Part shown: positions 53,131-64,000 of the stretch, one piece after another | How positions within the stretch are numbered: the first letter of the stretch is position 1 | How the letters are laid out: every line of letters starts with the position of its first letter | NCBI GenBank assembly: GCA_946902985.2 | Contig: OX336389.2 | Span: 144,821,099-144,885,098 of the forward strand | Origin: Meconema thalassinum | Taxonomy: Eukaryota; Arthropoda; Insecta; Orthoptera; Tettigoniidae | Direction: 5' to 3' | DNA length: 64,000 nt | Program-made: the position numbers and the translations under genes | Notes under the pieces: generated by a model | What the model saw: the letters and a program-made list of their open reading frames with translations, nothing else | The model's database searches: none | What the model was told of the DNA's origin: nothing

Positions 53131-56100
53131 TGCGCCAGAATTTATTGAAGGTCATTACTCAAGAACTGATCGGGAGATGAACCAAGACCCCAGAAAATAA
53201 ATGAGTGGATAAAAATTTTTATTTATTAAAAATTTGAGTAATATGAGAAAAACTGTATGGAAATGAATGAAATACTATAGATCTTATGCATTTATAAAAA
53301 GCAAGGAAGTAGGAATGATTTAAAGATGGACATATATTCCATTATACGAAAGTGGGAGGTTCACATTACGAGAAAGATCACGCCACTTGAAGCGAGAGTT
53401 ACGTCATGAGAGAGGGGAAGAGGCGAAGGTCGAACTGCGGACGGAAGTCAGGAGAGGTGGTAAGAGTTACGTCACACCACGGGAGGAGAGGAAGTGAGAC
53501 GAGAACTTGAGGAATGCGGAGAGCAGGACGAGAGAGTTCTTTCCAATTGAGATTTGAACGAGAGAAGACCTCGAGCATAAACGAGTATATTTATAAGAGT
53601 GCTACGGTTCACAAAGGTTGGAAGAAAGGAAGAGTGTAATTTCAGTAACTTGGGAGCAAGCTACAACTATACATTGCTGTGCTTATACAAAGTATTCCAC
53701 ATAACTAGAAACATTTTCGACAAGAAGCTACTCAATATTTCTACGTATAAAAGCTTATTTCAACATCGTATTGAAAATGCTAGTTACAAGGCAGCAACGG
53801 GGAGGTCTCAATTATATTGTCAAGAATATGAATATTGACATGTGCTAAGTTAAGCATGGGGAAGTTGAAGACTACAAGGATGTCAGTTGAATTCCAGATT
53901 CACTAGCATGAAAGACGCTACAAATATCTACGCAAAGCGCAACATCACCGAGCAAAACTCATATTTTTCTACGAGAGTTTTAACACATCTTGAGATACGA
54001 AACTCTTGCATAAACGACAGTATTACACCGTGATGTCTATTCTGAATAAAACCGATGTCTATTCTGAAGAGATGGAGAATCGAAGCCGGCCTACTTGGAG
54101 CGAAGGAGAGACGGGAGTTGGCAGAGCTGTTCTCAGCGAGGTCAGTCACCGCGAGCCCAGCTGGTGTTGTCACAGAACCGGTCTTCATAGCTGTGGACAT
54201 TGCTATGAACACGTCAAGTTTGGTTTGGAAGGAGCGATGCAAGTATTTTCAGCAGTTCAGAAGTCAACACAAGGTAGTGAGAAAATTGTCTTTTATAATG
54301 TAGAATTGTAGTTTAGTTGTGTGATTATCCAATTGACCAACCGCATAATTTTCAACCGTATATTTTTCAACCACATTTTTGCATATTTTCAATAGCATTT
54401 TTCTTAACTGCATTATTTAAAACGTATAATTTTGCCAAAGTAATTAAATTTATGTAGATCTTGTTATTGTGATTTTTCATATTTTCTACGGAATTATTTG
54501 CCGTATTTCTTGGAAAATTTCAGTCACTTGGACGAAATTTTGGGCATGATGATGATGCGATTAACACTAAGGTTATAGTAAAGTAAAATCGTGTAAATAT
54601 TTTCATACTTGCGTTTGATTTAATCTAATTAAATCTGTTTTATCGCAGCGATGGAATATAAAGGAATTGAGAGGAATATTGAAAGGAATTGTTCAGTGTA
54701 AATTAGAACCAATTGTATTAAATGAAATTCAGAGCGTTAAAAAGGAATATAAAGGAATTATTGAAAGGAATTGCATTAAAGAGATTTAGAGCGTTAAAAT
54801 TAGAAAAGGAATGTAGAGTAAACTATTTAAAAGGAATAGAACGTTGAACGAAGTAAAGAAGGAGTAAGATTGTAATTGAAGTAAAATGAAATGTATTGGA
54901 GCAAATTTAAGTACAGTATACTTAAGAAGTAAAGTCACGAAGTGTAAAGAATATTTCGACAACTCATGATGTTGATTCGAGTGTCAGAAATTTATTATGA
55001 ACGAAAGTATTACGAAAAGCTTAAACACATATGTCTAATGAAATTTAGAGCGTTAAAAAAACATAAATGAATTTGTTAAACAAATATTAATGGAATGAAG
55101 TCAAACTTATATCTTTTGTTAAGAATATGAATATTTACTGATATTTCTTGAAAAGTTGTAATAAAATGTAAAGCTGAATTTAAACACGTGAAGAGGAAAG
55201 TTAACGAAATTAAATCACAACGTGATCAAAAGGTGAAAGTACAGAGATTTATTACAGAAATGAAATTACGAGCACGAGGCGATGTTGTATCAATTATAGA
55301 GGAGAAATGTTAAGTAAAGGAAGTATATGTATTGAAGTAGAAGTTTATAGTTGAATTACCGTGCAGATTAAGGAGTTATGAACGTAAAGGAGTTACGTAA
55401 GTTTACGAAGGGACGCAGAGGAGTCTCTTAAATTTTTCGAGTATTGAATGTAATAATTGTGAAGTTATGAGAGTGTAGTAAAGGAAGATTCTGTACAGGG
55501 TGTTTAAGAGAAAAAGTAATTGTTGTATAATTATGGAGGAGAAGTGTGGAAACGAAGGTTAATGCCGTGCACTTACAGTATTCACGTTTATCAGAAGATT
55601 GTTAACTCAGTAAAGAATTTAAGCACTTATTTCAGAATTTCATGATATATAGATAAAGGTAAAAAGGAACAGTGCTTAGCTTAAATGTTTGTCACTTATG
55701 TTCAATTGATTATGACGAGTATTTATTACTTTCAACACGATAGTTGCGGTGTATGTTTGTTTGAATTTGAATTTGATGTTTAAGAGAAATGGAGTAGATG
55801 AAAGACTTAAGGGAGGAAGAAAATTTAATCTTCGACGTTATGAAGTGTAGAATTTGAATTCCATAAAAAGATGTATATATGCACATAGTTCATGAATAAT
55901 TTGAGTAGATATGGAACTACGGTTCATAGTTGAAGCGGACCTGTATAAAATAGGGCAATACTTAATGTCACGCCGTTTCACATTTTCTTACGATAGTAAT
56001 GCCACGTGTAAATTTATCTTTGCAATTATTTTTGTTGAAGTGTCAGGGAGACACAGTATTAAGGGAGGAAGTCAATTGTTATATGTTTTATTAGCTTAAT

Positions 56101-56455
56101 AAACGGCTTGTGCTTTTTAGCAACTTAGTCAAATTTTATCTAAACTGATTCCGTTTTCATTGTCGTCATCGTCGAAAATAGTACTACGAGGTATAGATAC
56201 AGGCGCTCACTATAGATTAGACCTTATCACCCCTCGAGATTGGAGTTTCTCGGTTGTTCTAAATGTAAATAATAGTAGAAATTTGTACCTTGTCTAGTAG
56301 TACAATTTTCTTTACGAATAATATCTATCCTGTATGTTCCTGGAATTCCCAATTTTACTTAGTAGGCATGATAAGCTTGTGAGCTGGGTAACTTACATGT
56401 CTGCAATCCTTTTTCGGGCTTTGGATATAAGTACTGATGGGTTTCTTCGGGCGCA
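53131..56455 (+). repeat. 3' LTR of the complete element
   Basis: 3,325 bp, same ends as the 5' LTR. By eye I count roughly 25-30 single-base differences from the 5' LTR, two 22-bp units instead of four at 54,032, an extra ~55 bp near 54,741-54,797, and a few 1-6-base indels (e.g. near 55,467). Followed by ATAC (56,456-56,459). Confidence 0.95.
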
Positions 56456-56459
56456 ATAC

Positions 56460-56680
56460 ACTCCAGTTGTTTGCGATCTAACAAAAGGAAGCTTGTAGTT
56501 TAACGTGACCGTTAATCTCACGATCATAAGCCACGGGACCTCCGTTTTACTTGGAATCCGAACCACAGGACATGGCATTTCACATAGTAAATCTCACATG
56601 CATTGACCGGGAATCGAACCCGGTCCGCCTTGATGAGAGGCATACAGCTAGACCGCTGAGCCACCACGCCCCCTTGCGAT
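56460..56680 (-). repeat. tRNA-derived SINE head, reversed
   Basis: At 56,597-56,672 the minus strand reads GTGGTGGCTCAGCGGTCTAG (A-box) and GGGTTCGATTCCCGGTC (perfect B-box). A candidate anticodon arm lies between, but the acceptor arms do not pair, so a SINE head is more likely than a tRNA gene. 56,680-57,060 shows nothing clear. Confidence 0.6.
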
Positions 56681-57059
56681 CCAACAGTCAACGTGTTTAG
56701 AGAGAACGCGTAATTCAACACCGATATCATGCAACAGTTGCAGTTTTCGTTATCACAAGGTTACATGCCATGCATGCTAATGTTGCCTAGCAAGCAGTAG
56801 TGTTTCAAGTTTTATCTTAAACACAACTCCAATCAAGAACTTTAATATCTTGGAATTCATTCTATTAGCTCAGAGACTGAATGTATGACACTCGTGTTTT
56901 GAAGCCTTTATAGCTTAGAAGAAAGCACGTTAGCCTCTCACTGCTGGGTCCATAATTCGAATCGCAGTCACTCCATGTGAGATTTGTGCTGGACAATGCA
57001 GAGACAGACAATTTTTTTCTTTAGATCTTCCAGTTTTTACTACCAAGAATGTCATTCTA

Positions 57060-57450
57060 GCATTTTATTTCATGGGTCATCCATTTAATCATTACCCCCA
57101 GGGGAGTGTGACAGGCTTCAGCACTCAGCACCTTTTCATATCTTTGCTGTTAAATTAGGATTTTATTCATTCATTCCATACCCTAACCCGGTTGGCCAAG
57201 CAACACTTTACCCTATAATTTCATTTGTTATTCATTTAATTATTGTTTCAAGAGAGTGCGACAGGTTTTAGCAGCCTGCATCGTTTCAAATCCTCACCGC
57301 TAAATGAGGGGTTTATTCATTCCATTCCCTGATTGCTCAGTTGAACAACACTTTCCACTATCATTTAATTTCATATATCATTCATTTAATCACTTTCCCA
57401 GGAAAGTGCGACAGGTTTTAGCAGCCAGCACTGTTTCAAATCCTCACTGT
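57060..57450 (-). repeat. ~130-bp tandem repeat, three units, reversed
   Basis: Reverse-complement relatives of 490-1,050: GTGCGACAGGTTTTAGCAGCC, CGTTTCAAATCCTCACCGCTAA and TTCATTCCATTCCCT recur at 57,108, 57,258 and 57,406. A further single unit is at 58,480-58,560. Confidence 0.6.
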
Positions 57451-57454
57451 AGCT

Positions 57455-57715
57455 ACATGGTTAGTACGCTAGGCTTTGGCCCAAAGTGCACCGGGTTCGA
57501 TTCCCGGCCGAGCCATCAGGGATTTTAATCTCCTGGGGTTAATTCCAGTAGCTCGGATACTGGGTGTATGTGCCGTCTTCATCATTACTTTATCCTCATT
57601 ACGACGCACCGGTCATCCACGGGCGTCAACTAGAAATACCTGCACTCGGCCTCTCCAGAGGCCACACGATCGTTTCATACCGCTAAATAAAGGATTCATT
57701 CATTCCATTCCCTAA
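57455..57715 (+). repeat. tRNA-derived SINE
   Basis: Head at 57,455-57,520 with TAGCTACATGGTTAGTACGC (A-box) and GGGTTCGATTCCC (B-box), then a body with CTGGGGTTAATTCCAGTAGC and CGACGCACCGGTCATCCACG, ending near CCGCTAAATAAAGGATTCAT. The two overlapping ORFs inside it are not genes. Confidence 0.7.
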
Positions 57716-57779
57716 CCCGCTTGGTTGATTGAAAGCAGGCTGTGGAGTTTAATTTTTCAATCTTATCTTTACCAAGCTA

Positions 57780-58480
57780 GAGTTAGACCATTATATACAG
57801 TCCTGCGATCCTTGGTTCATGAAATAGCAATGAATGCATTTTGTAAGCATAACATCGTGGCCGACCACCGGTATCGTTCGTTCATAGCTTACGGGTTGGC
57901 GCGCTAGGCTTCGGCTTAAAGTATGTATGGTTTAAAGGTCTGCTACAAAACCATTGCATAAGCCTCTATGATTTTGCATAGATTTTTACATAGCCAGCCT
58001 TCATTATCGTTCATTCATAGCTAACTGGTTAGCGCACTAGGCTTTAACCTAAGGTATTCCCCCCGGGTTCGATTGCCTACTACAAAACTTTCGCATAAGC
58101 CTCTGTGATTTTCCATAGTTTTTATTACATGGCCAGCCACCGGTATGGTTCATTTATAGCTAACCGGTTAGCGCACTAGACCTTAACCTAAAGCATCTCA
58201 GGTTCAATAGCCTACTACAGAACCATCGCATAAGCCCTCTGTGATCCATGATTTCATGAAATAGCGATGAATGCATTGGCTAGAAAACCATTGCATAAGC
58301 CTCTGCGATTCATGATTGTTATGTAATAGCAATGAATATATCCCCAAGCATGGTCATTGAGGTCAGTCACTGCTATCGTTCATTCATAGCTAACAGGTTA
58401 GAGTGCTGGCCTTTGACCTAAAGTATCTCAGGTTCAATCATCTGTTATACAAACCATTACATAAGCCTGTTAATCAATAC
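57780..58480 (+). repeat. Tandem array of tRNA-like heads, four units
   Basis: Units near 57,880, 58,010, 58,150 and 58,380 each start CATTCATAGCTAAC(C/T)GGTTAG (A-box-like), continue with CGCACTAGGCTTTAACCTAA and a GGTTCAAT or GGTTCGATTGCC (B-box-like), then CTACTACAAAACC and GCATAAGCCTCTGTGAT. This is the forward form of the repeat at 150-490 and 8,345-8,600. One unit has a perfect GGGTTCGATTGCC. Confidence 0.65.
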
Positions 58481-58644
58481 CCCAGGGGAGTGCGACAGGC
58501 TTCAGCCACTGACACCGTTTTATATTCTTGTTGCTAAATGAGAACTTGATTCATTCCATTTCCTGACCAGGTCTGTCGCCATCGATTCGCAATATCAAAA
58601 ATTGAAAAACAAATCACTATTCCATCGAACATCTGAAAACGCAT

Positions 58645-58825
58645 CATCGTGCGTGTGTTTCAACAAGGCTATCACTGGCCACAGTGGAAGTACTCAATAG
58701 AACAATCGATATTTCGACCTACAAACTGTCAAAAACCGACCCGTCGAAATAGCAATTAGGCCTACTATATTGGAATACCTCCACCGTGGCTAGCGATCGC
58801 CTTGTTGAAACACATGCCCAGCGGC
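58645..58825. repeat. Imperfect hairpin, arms ~70 bp
   Basis: Left arm (58,653-58,718) GTGTTTCAACAAGGCTATC...CCACAGTGGAAGTA...ATTTCGAC; right arm (58,743-58,815) is its imperfect reverse complement (GTCGAAAT...TACCTCCACCGTGG...GATCGCCTTGTTGAAACAC). Spacer is ~25 bases. Likely a small palindromic mobile-element relic; no protein. Confidence 0.6.
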
Positions 58826-59150
58826 ATTGTCTCTCTCACGACCTCTCTTAATTTTTAGAGCTAATATTTTTTTTCAAAAAAGTGTTGTTGGCCCTTTGTC
58901 AAAATTTCAAAAATACATTCAACAAGGGGGCGTTAGCCCGTGTTCTATGACCTATCGTACACGTCTCTAGCGTTACTGATTTGCGAGATATAGCAAAAAG
59001 TCTAAAATCATGGTTTTACTCCCAAAAAATTCTGTTTCCCTAATTCTAAAAACCTGAACCTATTAGAAAAATAAAGAGGGCTTCGAGACAAGCGATTTGA
59101 CATGTCACACGTACAAATCCGAACAAACGTTCGGGAGATATCGACAAACG
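58826..59150. other. No gene seen
   Basis: A/T-rich sequence with short T and A runs; only a TTCGGGAGATATCGACAAACG stretch at the border with the satellite stands out. No ORF of note. Confidence 0.5.
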
Positions 59151-59154
59151 TTTT

Positions 59155-59610
59155 AGTCGTTGTGACGTCCCCAGGAAATTAGGCTATGGAGCAACATTTT
59201 GGAAATTTTTGATCACACCTCGTTGTGACGTCACCAGGAAAGTAGGCTATGGAGCAATATTTTGGAACTTCTGATCACACCTCGTTGTGACGTCACCAGG
59301 AAAGTTGGCTATGGGACAACATTTTTGGAACTTTCTGATCACACCTCGTTGTGACGTCACCAGGAATGAAGGCAATGGGGCAACATTTTGGAAATTTTTG
59401 ATCACACCTCGTTGTGACGTCACCAGGAAAGTAGGCTATGGGACAACATTTTGGAAATTTTTGTTCACACCTCGTTGTGATCTCACCAGGAAAGTAGGCT
59501 ATGAGTGACGTCACCGCCGCCATCTTGTAACGTCACCGTCGCCATCTTGTAACAACAACATATGACGTCATATTCCCCCCTCCCCCTCCGCCCCTGTGAC
59601 GTCACCACGA
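59155..59610 (-). repeat. TGACGTCA satellite, third array, reversed
   Basis: Reverse complement of the short-unit satellite: ATCACACCTCGTTGTGACGT, CACCAGGAAAGTAGGCTATG, unit ~63 bp, about six units. Intact TGACGTCA near 59,226, 59,287, 59,350, 59,414, 59,505, 59,570 and 59,593. GCCATCTTGTAAC words (reverse of AAGATGGC) flank the right end. ORFs on both strands are repeat products. Confidence 0.9.
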
Positions 59611-60040
59611 AATTAGGCTACTCGTTAGAACCCGTCACTCCCTCCTACTGTTAGGCGAAATTAATATGTAAATGCCTAGTTCCCCTACCGACTGAACCAG
59701 TCATCAGATCCCTAATAAACCCGAGACTCACGTAGGCTACCATCTTATTGCCTAACGGCTGTCGTATACCAAATTTACAACAATTTTGTCTAATGAGTTT
59801 AAGTATGGAAGCGGGACCTAATTCTCAAGTAGAGCCTACTGTATTATAAACCTTAACATACGTATCAATACATCAATTCTTACCAAATTGGCATCTTTTA
59901 AACTACATAGCCTATAACGCTTATAAGCTGCCTTAGTTAAGCCCTACAAAGTAATTATATTGAATATTACGTGCATCCGCCATCTTGAATGTATACAATA
60001 AAAAATTCCGCTCCTTAAAGCAACTGGAGGCTTGGAACTC
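59610..60040. other. No gene seen
   Basis: AT-rich, with TAGGCTAC/AGCCTA words like those in 24-28 kb, and a CCGCCATCTTGAATG stretch near 59,978. Nothing coding recognised. Confidence 0.5.
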
Positions 60041-60510
60041 CGTGTACTGAGTGGGTGTAGGATTTGTCTGATAAGCTAACCTGTGTTTCTGAGGTGATTG
60101 TAGTATTAGTAATAGCTGTATATTTAAGGACTAGTTATAGGGTAGGAGCCCCGGGATTTGAGCAAGGTAGCTCACCGCCATTTGCCGTGAGGGAAGACCA
60201 CTGGCAGCTAAGGGTACCGGGATTTGAGCCTTCAATATGCGGACTTGCAGCTCCTCCGTGATGTCGCAAATGTGGGATTTTTAAAACTATCAGGTATGAC
60301 TGAATATATTTCCAAGTTTGTGGAATCAATCCAAGCTAAAACGTTTTCGAGAAACCAAAATATATCATACGAATATTACATAAGTAATTATTTGGCCTTT
60401 TTGTGGAGTTAAATCTTGGCGCATTTTCCGTATCTGTGGGCGAGCTGGTTACCGCAAGTGATATAGCCTAGGGTATTAACTGTGAATGGACAAACAAACT
60501 AACTATCCAT
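60040..60510 (+). repeat. Dispersed repeat, second copy
   Basis: Partner of 26,255-26,870 (words listed there), about 75-80 percent alike by eye; ends at an AAACAAACTAACTA stretch. ORFs inside differ between the copies, so the shared sequence is not coding. Confidence 0.65.
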
Positions 60511-60779
60511 CTAACTTAATAACCAACTTACTACCTAAGTATACATACAAACTAATATATTTAATGTGTCTCTCGTCAAGCCTTCCTACGTCGTCCGAGT
60601 TTAGCGTGGCATGAAGCTGGGTGAAGCAGCAGGGAAGCAGGAGTGCAGCGGAGGTAGCCTAAAATGGCAACATGCAGCCGGCGATATTTTTACATATTCC
60701 CTATCTTTAAATTAACAGCCATCTAAGAAAAAAAAATTCAAATTAAAGCCCTCCCAAAATTTGTAACTTGAGACTAGGA

Positions 60780-60886
60780 TATGAAAGAAGGTGGCCGTGA
60801 CCTTAAATTTGGTAACCATCACAGCATTTGCATAGAAGAGAAAGTGGGTATCAAACCCAGGACCTTAATACGTAACCCGAGACCAC

Positions 60887-60930
<44 letters not shown>

Positions 60931-60945
60931 TATAATAAATAGCCT
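60780..60945. repeat. SINE fragment and (TAA)n microsatellite
   Basis: 60,785-60,880 has GTGGCCGTGACCTTAAATTTGG-like and GGTATCAAACCCAGGACC words of the SINE tail family; 60,886-60,942 is a TAA/ATA run of about 18 units. 60,510-60,780 and 60,945-61,550 show no gene. Confidence 0.55.
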
Positions 60946-61555
60946 TACAAATCAAATAAGGGATATGGCCTCCTGCTTTGCAGGGAATTGTTCAGTTTTA
61001 TCTCATCAGGTGAGCAAGTCCTGAGGAGCATTTGGGGTTATTCTTTCTGATTGGGCCTTCTATATAGATGTGCAGCTGATTAAAGATTAAGTAAATTATA
61101 TTACGCTGGCATAACATTCGCTACAACAGTCTTCATTTCTGAGTCTGGCGATATCAAGGCCTCAAATATCCATTAGTATTTCGGAAATCATAATAGCCAT
61201 CAACCAATATCTGTGAGCTTCCCATTGCCACTAAGCACAAAGCTTACCCTGTCTAAGCACTTGAACAATGACAGGAACTGCCAAGTCTTCACTCTTCAGT
61301 AAAATCTATGTATATTGAACCGTTTCAAATAGAAGGTCTTTTTAAAATGCAATACAAAACCTTACCGGTGGAGTTATAACATCTAGTTTGGATGCAGATA
61401 CCAATACACGTTCTTTAACATCCCACAAATCATTCACTATGTTGTGCACATGTGGTCCCGGAACGAATTAACATGTGTTTTGCAAGATAGTCGAACCATT
61501 TGAATTCCTTGTAACAGGTGATGCAGTAAGGTTATTTATTCCCTAGTGAACACGA

Positions 61556-61805
61556 TGATGTTTCCTCAAATTAGAGCGCGAGCTGAATCGATTTGGGCGC
61601 AACAAATAGACAATGCGGTCTCTTCCCTAAGCGAACGACAATATGTTCCATTCACTCTGTCCGCCGTGCAAATGACTTCGCACATGTGCTACAAGTGTAT
61701 TACTTCACTCCAGTATGAACAAAAGTGTGCTTCTTGAGGTCACCGCTCTGTGAGAAACCTTTATTGCACACCAGAGACATATAGGCCTACCGCTTTGCTG
61801 CATGT
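61556..61805 (-). pseudogene. C2H2 zinc-finger fragment at LINE 3' end (copy 2)
   Basis: Same fragment as in copy 1 with the same start and end relative to the LINE: CNKGFSQSGDLKKHTFVHTG, then in a shifted frame YTCSTCAKSFARRTEL. It carries its own lesions (a TAA in the first finger's frame just after the TG linker). Shared placement in two independent insertions shows that it travels with the element. Confidence 0.8.
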
Positions 61806-61840
61806 CCACTGAACGGTGTCTTTCTAGTTGATGCATTGTT

Positions 61841-64000
61841 TTATTGGTCACTGCATGCGAGTCTCCCTAGGTCTTTCCACTCCTGCCTCATCTTCGCTGT
61901 TCTTGTCCATTGTTTTCCTCCCCATTTTACGAACCAGTCTGCCCATCTGATTCTTTGTCTCCCAAGGTTTCACCTTCCAGTTCTTGTGTCCCACATCCTC
62001 ATTTTGTATGTCCATCGGTTAGGATCGAATCTCGCTACATGTCCACCCCATCTCCATTTGAGTTGGTCTGCTGATGTCATAGCGTCTTTCATGCCGGTTC
62101 TCCTTCTTAAATCTTCGTACCGCATTCTATCTCTCAATGAGACATGAAGGATCGTCCTTTCCATTTTCCGTTGACATCTCTGGATCATTTGTCTTTGTTT
62201 CGATGTTAATGCCCATGTTTGGCAACCATATAGTAACACCGGTATCAAGCATTTTTCCAGAACTTCAGCCTTTAAAGTGAGTTTTAGGGTCCTGTCAGCC
62301 AGTATAAACTTTAGGGACCAAAGGCTCTTCCATGCTTGTCCTATTCTTCGTTTGACCTCCTTCTCTGAACGACTTGAAAATGACATGTTCTGACCGAGAT
62401 ATACATATTCTTCAACATATTCCAGTGTTTCTCCGTTTACATTAATTGGGGCTTCTAACGCATTGGTCATCAGCTTCGTTTTCTTCGGGTTCATTGAAGG
62501 CCCACTTCTTTACTTGTTTTGTCTAATTCGTTTATAATTTGTTCCAGCTCTTTCGCTGATTCAGCCACCGAAACAATGTCGTCTGCGAACCGTAAATGGG
62601 TTAGTCTTGTCCCATCGATTCTGATGCCATATTTTACTTCCCAGTCTAGTTTTCTAAACTGATTTTCCAGCAAACAGGTCAATAATTTTGGTGAGAGGGG
62701 GTCTCCCTGTTTTACTCCCCTTTCCATCATGATGCTACATCCTTCTCTTTCTGTCTTTATACTGGCTTGGTTACCGTCGTAGAGTTTGCCTAGGAGTCTA
62801 ACGAATTTGTTTGGGATGCCTTGTTTTTCCAGTGCTTCTAAGACGCTTTCCTGATCTACGGAGTCAAATGCTTTGTTGTAATCCACAAATGCTATATACA
62901 CCTCTAGATTAAATTCCTGAACTTTCTCCATGAGTTGATTTATTGTTTACAAGTGGTCTGATGTACTGAAACTCTTTCTGAATCCAGCTTGCTCTATCGG
63001 TTGCAGTTCGTCCAGGGCCTTTATTCATTCTATTGGTTAGGATCTTCATAAATAGCTTGTAGAGGTTTACAATTAGGTTGATCGGTCTGTAGTTGTTTAT
63101 GTCGTCCTTGGCTCCCTTTTTGTGTAGAAGTATGATAATGCTTTGTCTCCACTGCATTAGTATGTCTTCTGATGTGAGTATGGTATTAAATAATGTTGTG
63201 ATGACTGGGATTAGGTCTACTTCACTGGGTAGTATTGGAGGTGTTTCTTCCTCTAGGTTTTCTTCTGATGTATTCTGGTCCTGATGCAAGTTGGATCTTT
63301 GAGAGTTACTTGAGTATAGTGTTCTATAGAACTCTGTCGCTTGCGTCATTATCTCTTCTCTTGAGGCTTGTCTTTTTTCGTTCTTGTCTTTTACTCCCAG
63401 TATCCAATGTTTGCCTGGAGTCAATTCTTTTTTAATCTTCTTTATTTATTTTGCGGTATCCATGATTTCTTTGACCTCTTTAGTGTTGTGTTCTCTGATG
63501 TCTCTTCGGATTTGCCTTTTTGTTTGTTTATTGACTTCCGCATATTCCAGCTATTTGTGTTCGTTTTCTAAGGCTTGTGATTTTAAACGTTCTCTTTCTT
63601 CGATCAAACATTTGGTGCTATCCTTTAGTTTTATTCTATTTTCCATACTGTTTCCAGGTGTTGACGATTGTTTGGCTGCGCGGGATATGCAATTTACGAG
63701 CTCTGTGTAGTGTTGTTAGACATTTTGCTCCGTTTGTTTGTTGAAGTCTCGTAGGTTTTGTTGTAGTGCTTTTACATACTCCGCCCTGTCTATGCATCCT
63801 GGATGTGTAGTTTTGTTGTTGAAGTAGTGCCCACTTTTCTTCTTTACTCTCTCTTTCAATCGTACCATTCTGTGATCTGTGTCAAACTTCAGACCATTTA
63901 TCACTTTTTTTTCACCTCTGTTAGTCTATTGGTTAGGATGAAGTCTATTTCATTTTTGATTTTCCCATTCGGAGATTTCCGTGACCATTTGCTTTCTGGA
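61841..64000 (-). pseudogene. LINE ORF2, partial and broken (copy 2)
   Basis: Segments from the right edge: endonuclease end (NGKIKNEIDFILTNRL), linker near 63,716-63,904 (MINGLKFDTDHRMVRLK), RT fingers (SIIILLHKKGAKDDINNYRPINL), palm (FVDYNKAFDSVDQ; GVKQGDPLSPK; FADD at 62,578-62,589) and the C-terminal region (YVYLGQNMSFSSRSEKE; RRRTGMKDA), stop at 61,841-61,843. Compared with copy 1 the catalytic boxes are intact, but a ~84-base deletion near 63,213 and several frameshifts (near 61,968, 62,493, 62,920) break the frame. Confidence 0.85.

Larger units (their letters stand above)
43468..56455 (+). mobile_element. Complete gypsy-type LTR retrotransposon (A2)
   Basis: 12,988 bp with 3.3-kb LTRs (half the element), leader, split gag, pol in the order protease, RT, RNase H, integrase, and no env between pol and the 3' LTR (only 90 bases). 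The pol order and domains place it in the gypsy (Metaviridae) group; LTRs this long are known from a few insect lineages (I recall Woot of Tribolium and Ulysses of Drosophila), but I cannot confirm relationship. It carries three frame breaks (amber in gag, small deletion in RT, T-run change before integrase), so this copy is probably inactive unless the amber is read through and the others are assembly errors. LTR-LTR differences are ~1 percent by eye. Confidence 0.95.
61551..64000 (-). mobile_element. RTE-like non-LTR retrotransposon, copy 2 (partial, runs off window)
   Basis: Same family as 19,725-23,640 with the same 3' terminus (plus strand CACGATGATGTTTCCTC from 61,551). Roughly 90-95 percent alike by eye. 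Ends at the window edge inside the endonuclease domain. The left flank (TTATTTATTCCCTAGTGAA) is unrelated to gag, so this insertion is independent of copy 1. Confidence 0.85.

Noticed and set aside
56597..56672. Functional tRNA gene (minus strand)
   Set aside because: A- and B-boxes match well but acceptor arms do not pair and the sequence continues as a SINE body.

Overview
The window is eukaryotic nuclear DNA, almost certainly from an insect. It contains AT-rich intergenic sequence packed with retrotransposons, tRNA-derived SINE heads, satellites and TTAGG-type motifs (the arthropod telomere word). The SINE style suggests a large repeat-rich polyneopteran genome (orthopteran or phasmid), but that is inference from pattern memory only. 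No operons, prokaryotic genes or CRISPR are present. Nearly all recognisable coding sequence belongs to mobile elements; the one possible host-type gene piece is a THAP zinc-finger exon at 28,105-28,431 (minus).

Layout: bases 1-19,726 recur at 29,274-48,999 (offset exactly 29,273) with only four base differences noticed. The unit (A1, A2) holds, in order: tRNA-derived and ~130-bp repeats; a ~4.5-kb composite repeat R1 with a ~97-bp satellite and a tandem pair of palindromic elements; a satellite rich in the octamer TGACGTCA; 12-bp nested minisatellites; a second composite repeat R2 with its own ~97-bp satellite; and the 5' part of a gypsy-type LTR retrotransposon. In A1 the retrotransposon stops inside gag, exactly at the 3' terminus of a minus-strand RTE-like LINE (19,725 to about 23,640). 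In A2 it continues to its end: a 12,988-bp element (43,468-56,455) with 3.3-kb LTRs, ATAC target-site duplications, gag, protease, reverse transcriptase, RNase H and integrase, no env, and three reading-frame breaks.

23,640-29,273 (between the copies) holds an unrecognised ORF, ~435-bp degenerate repeats, a dispersed repeat shared with 60.0-60.5 kb, the THAP exon and a second TGACGTCA satellite. 56,460-64,000 holds SINEs, a tandem array of tRNA-like heads, a hairpin, an inverted TGACGTCA satellite and a second RTE-like LINE running off the right edge.

The most notable points are the recent 29-kb duplication whose junction coincides with a LINE 3' end, the LINE family whose 3' end carries C2H2 zinc-finger sequence in both copies, the very long LTRs and coiled-coil/amber-split Gag of the LTR element, and the TGACGTCA satellites. 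I see no convincing new defence, toxin or metabolic system.
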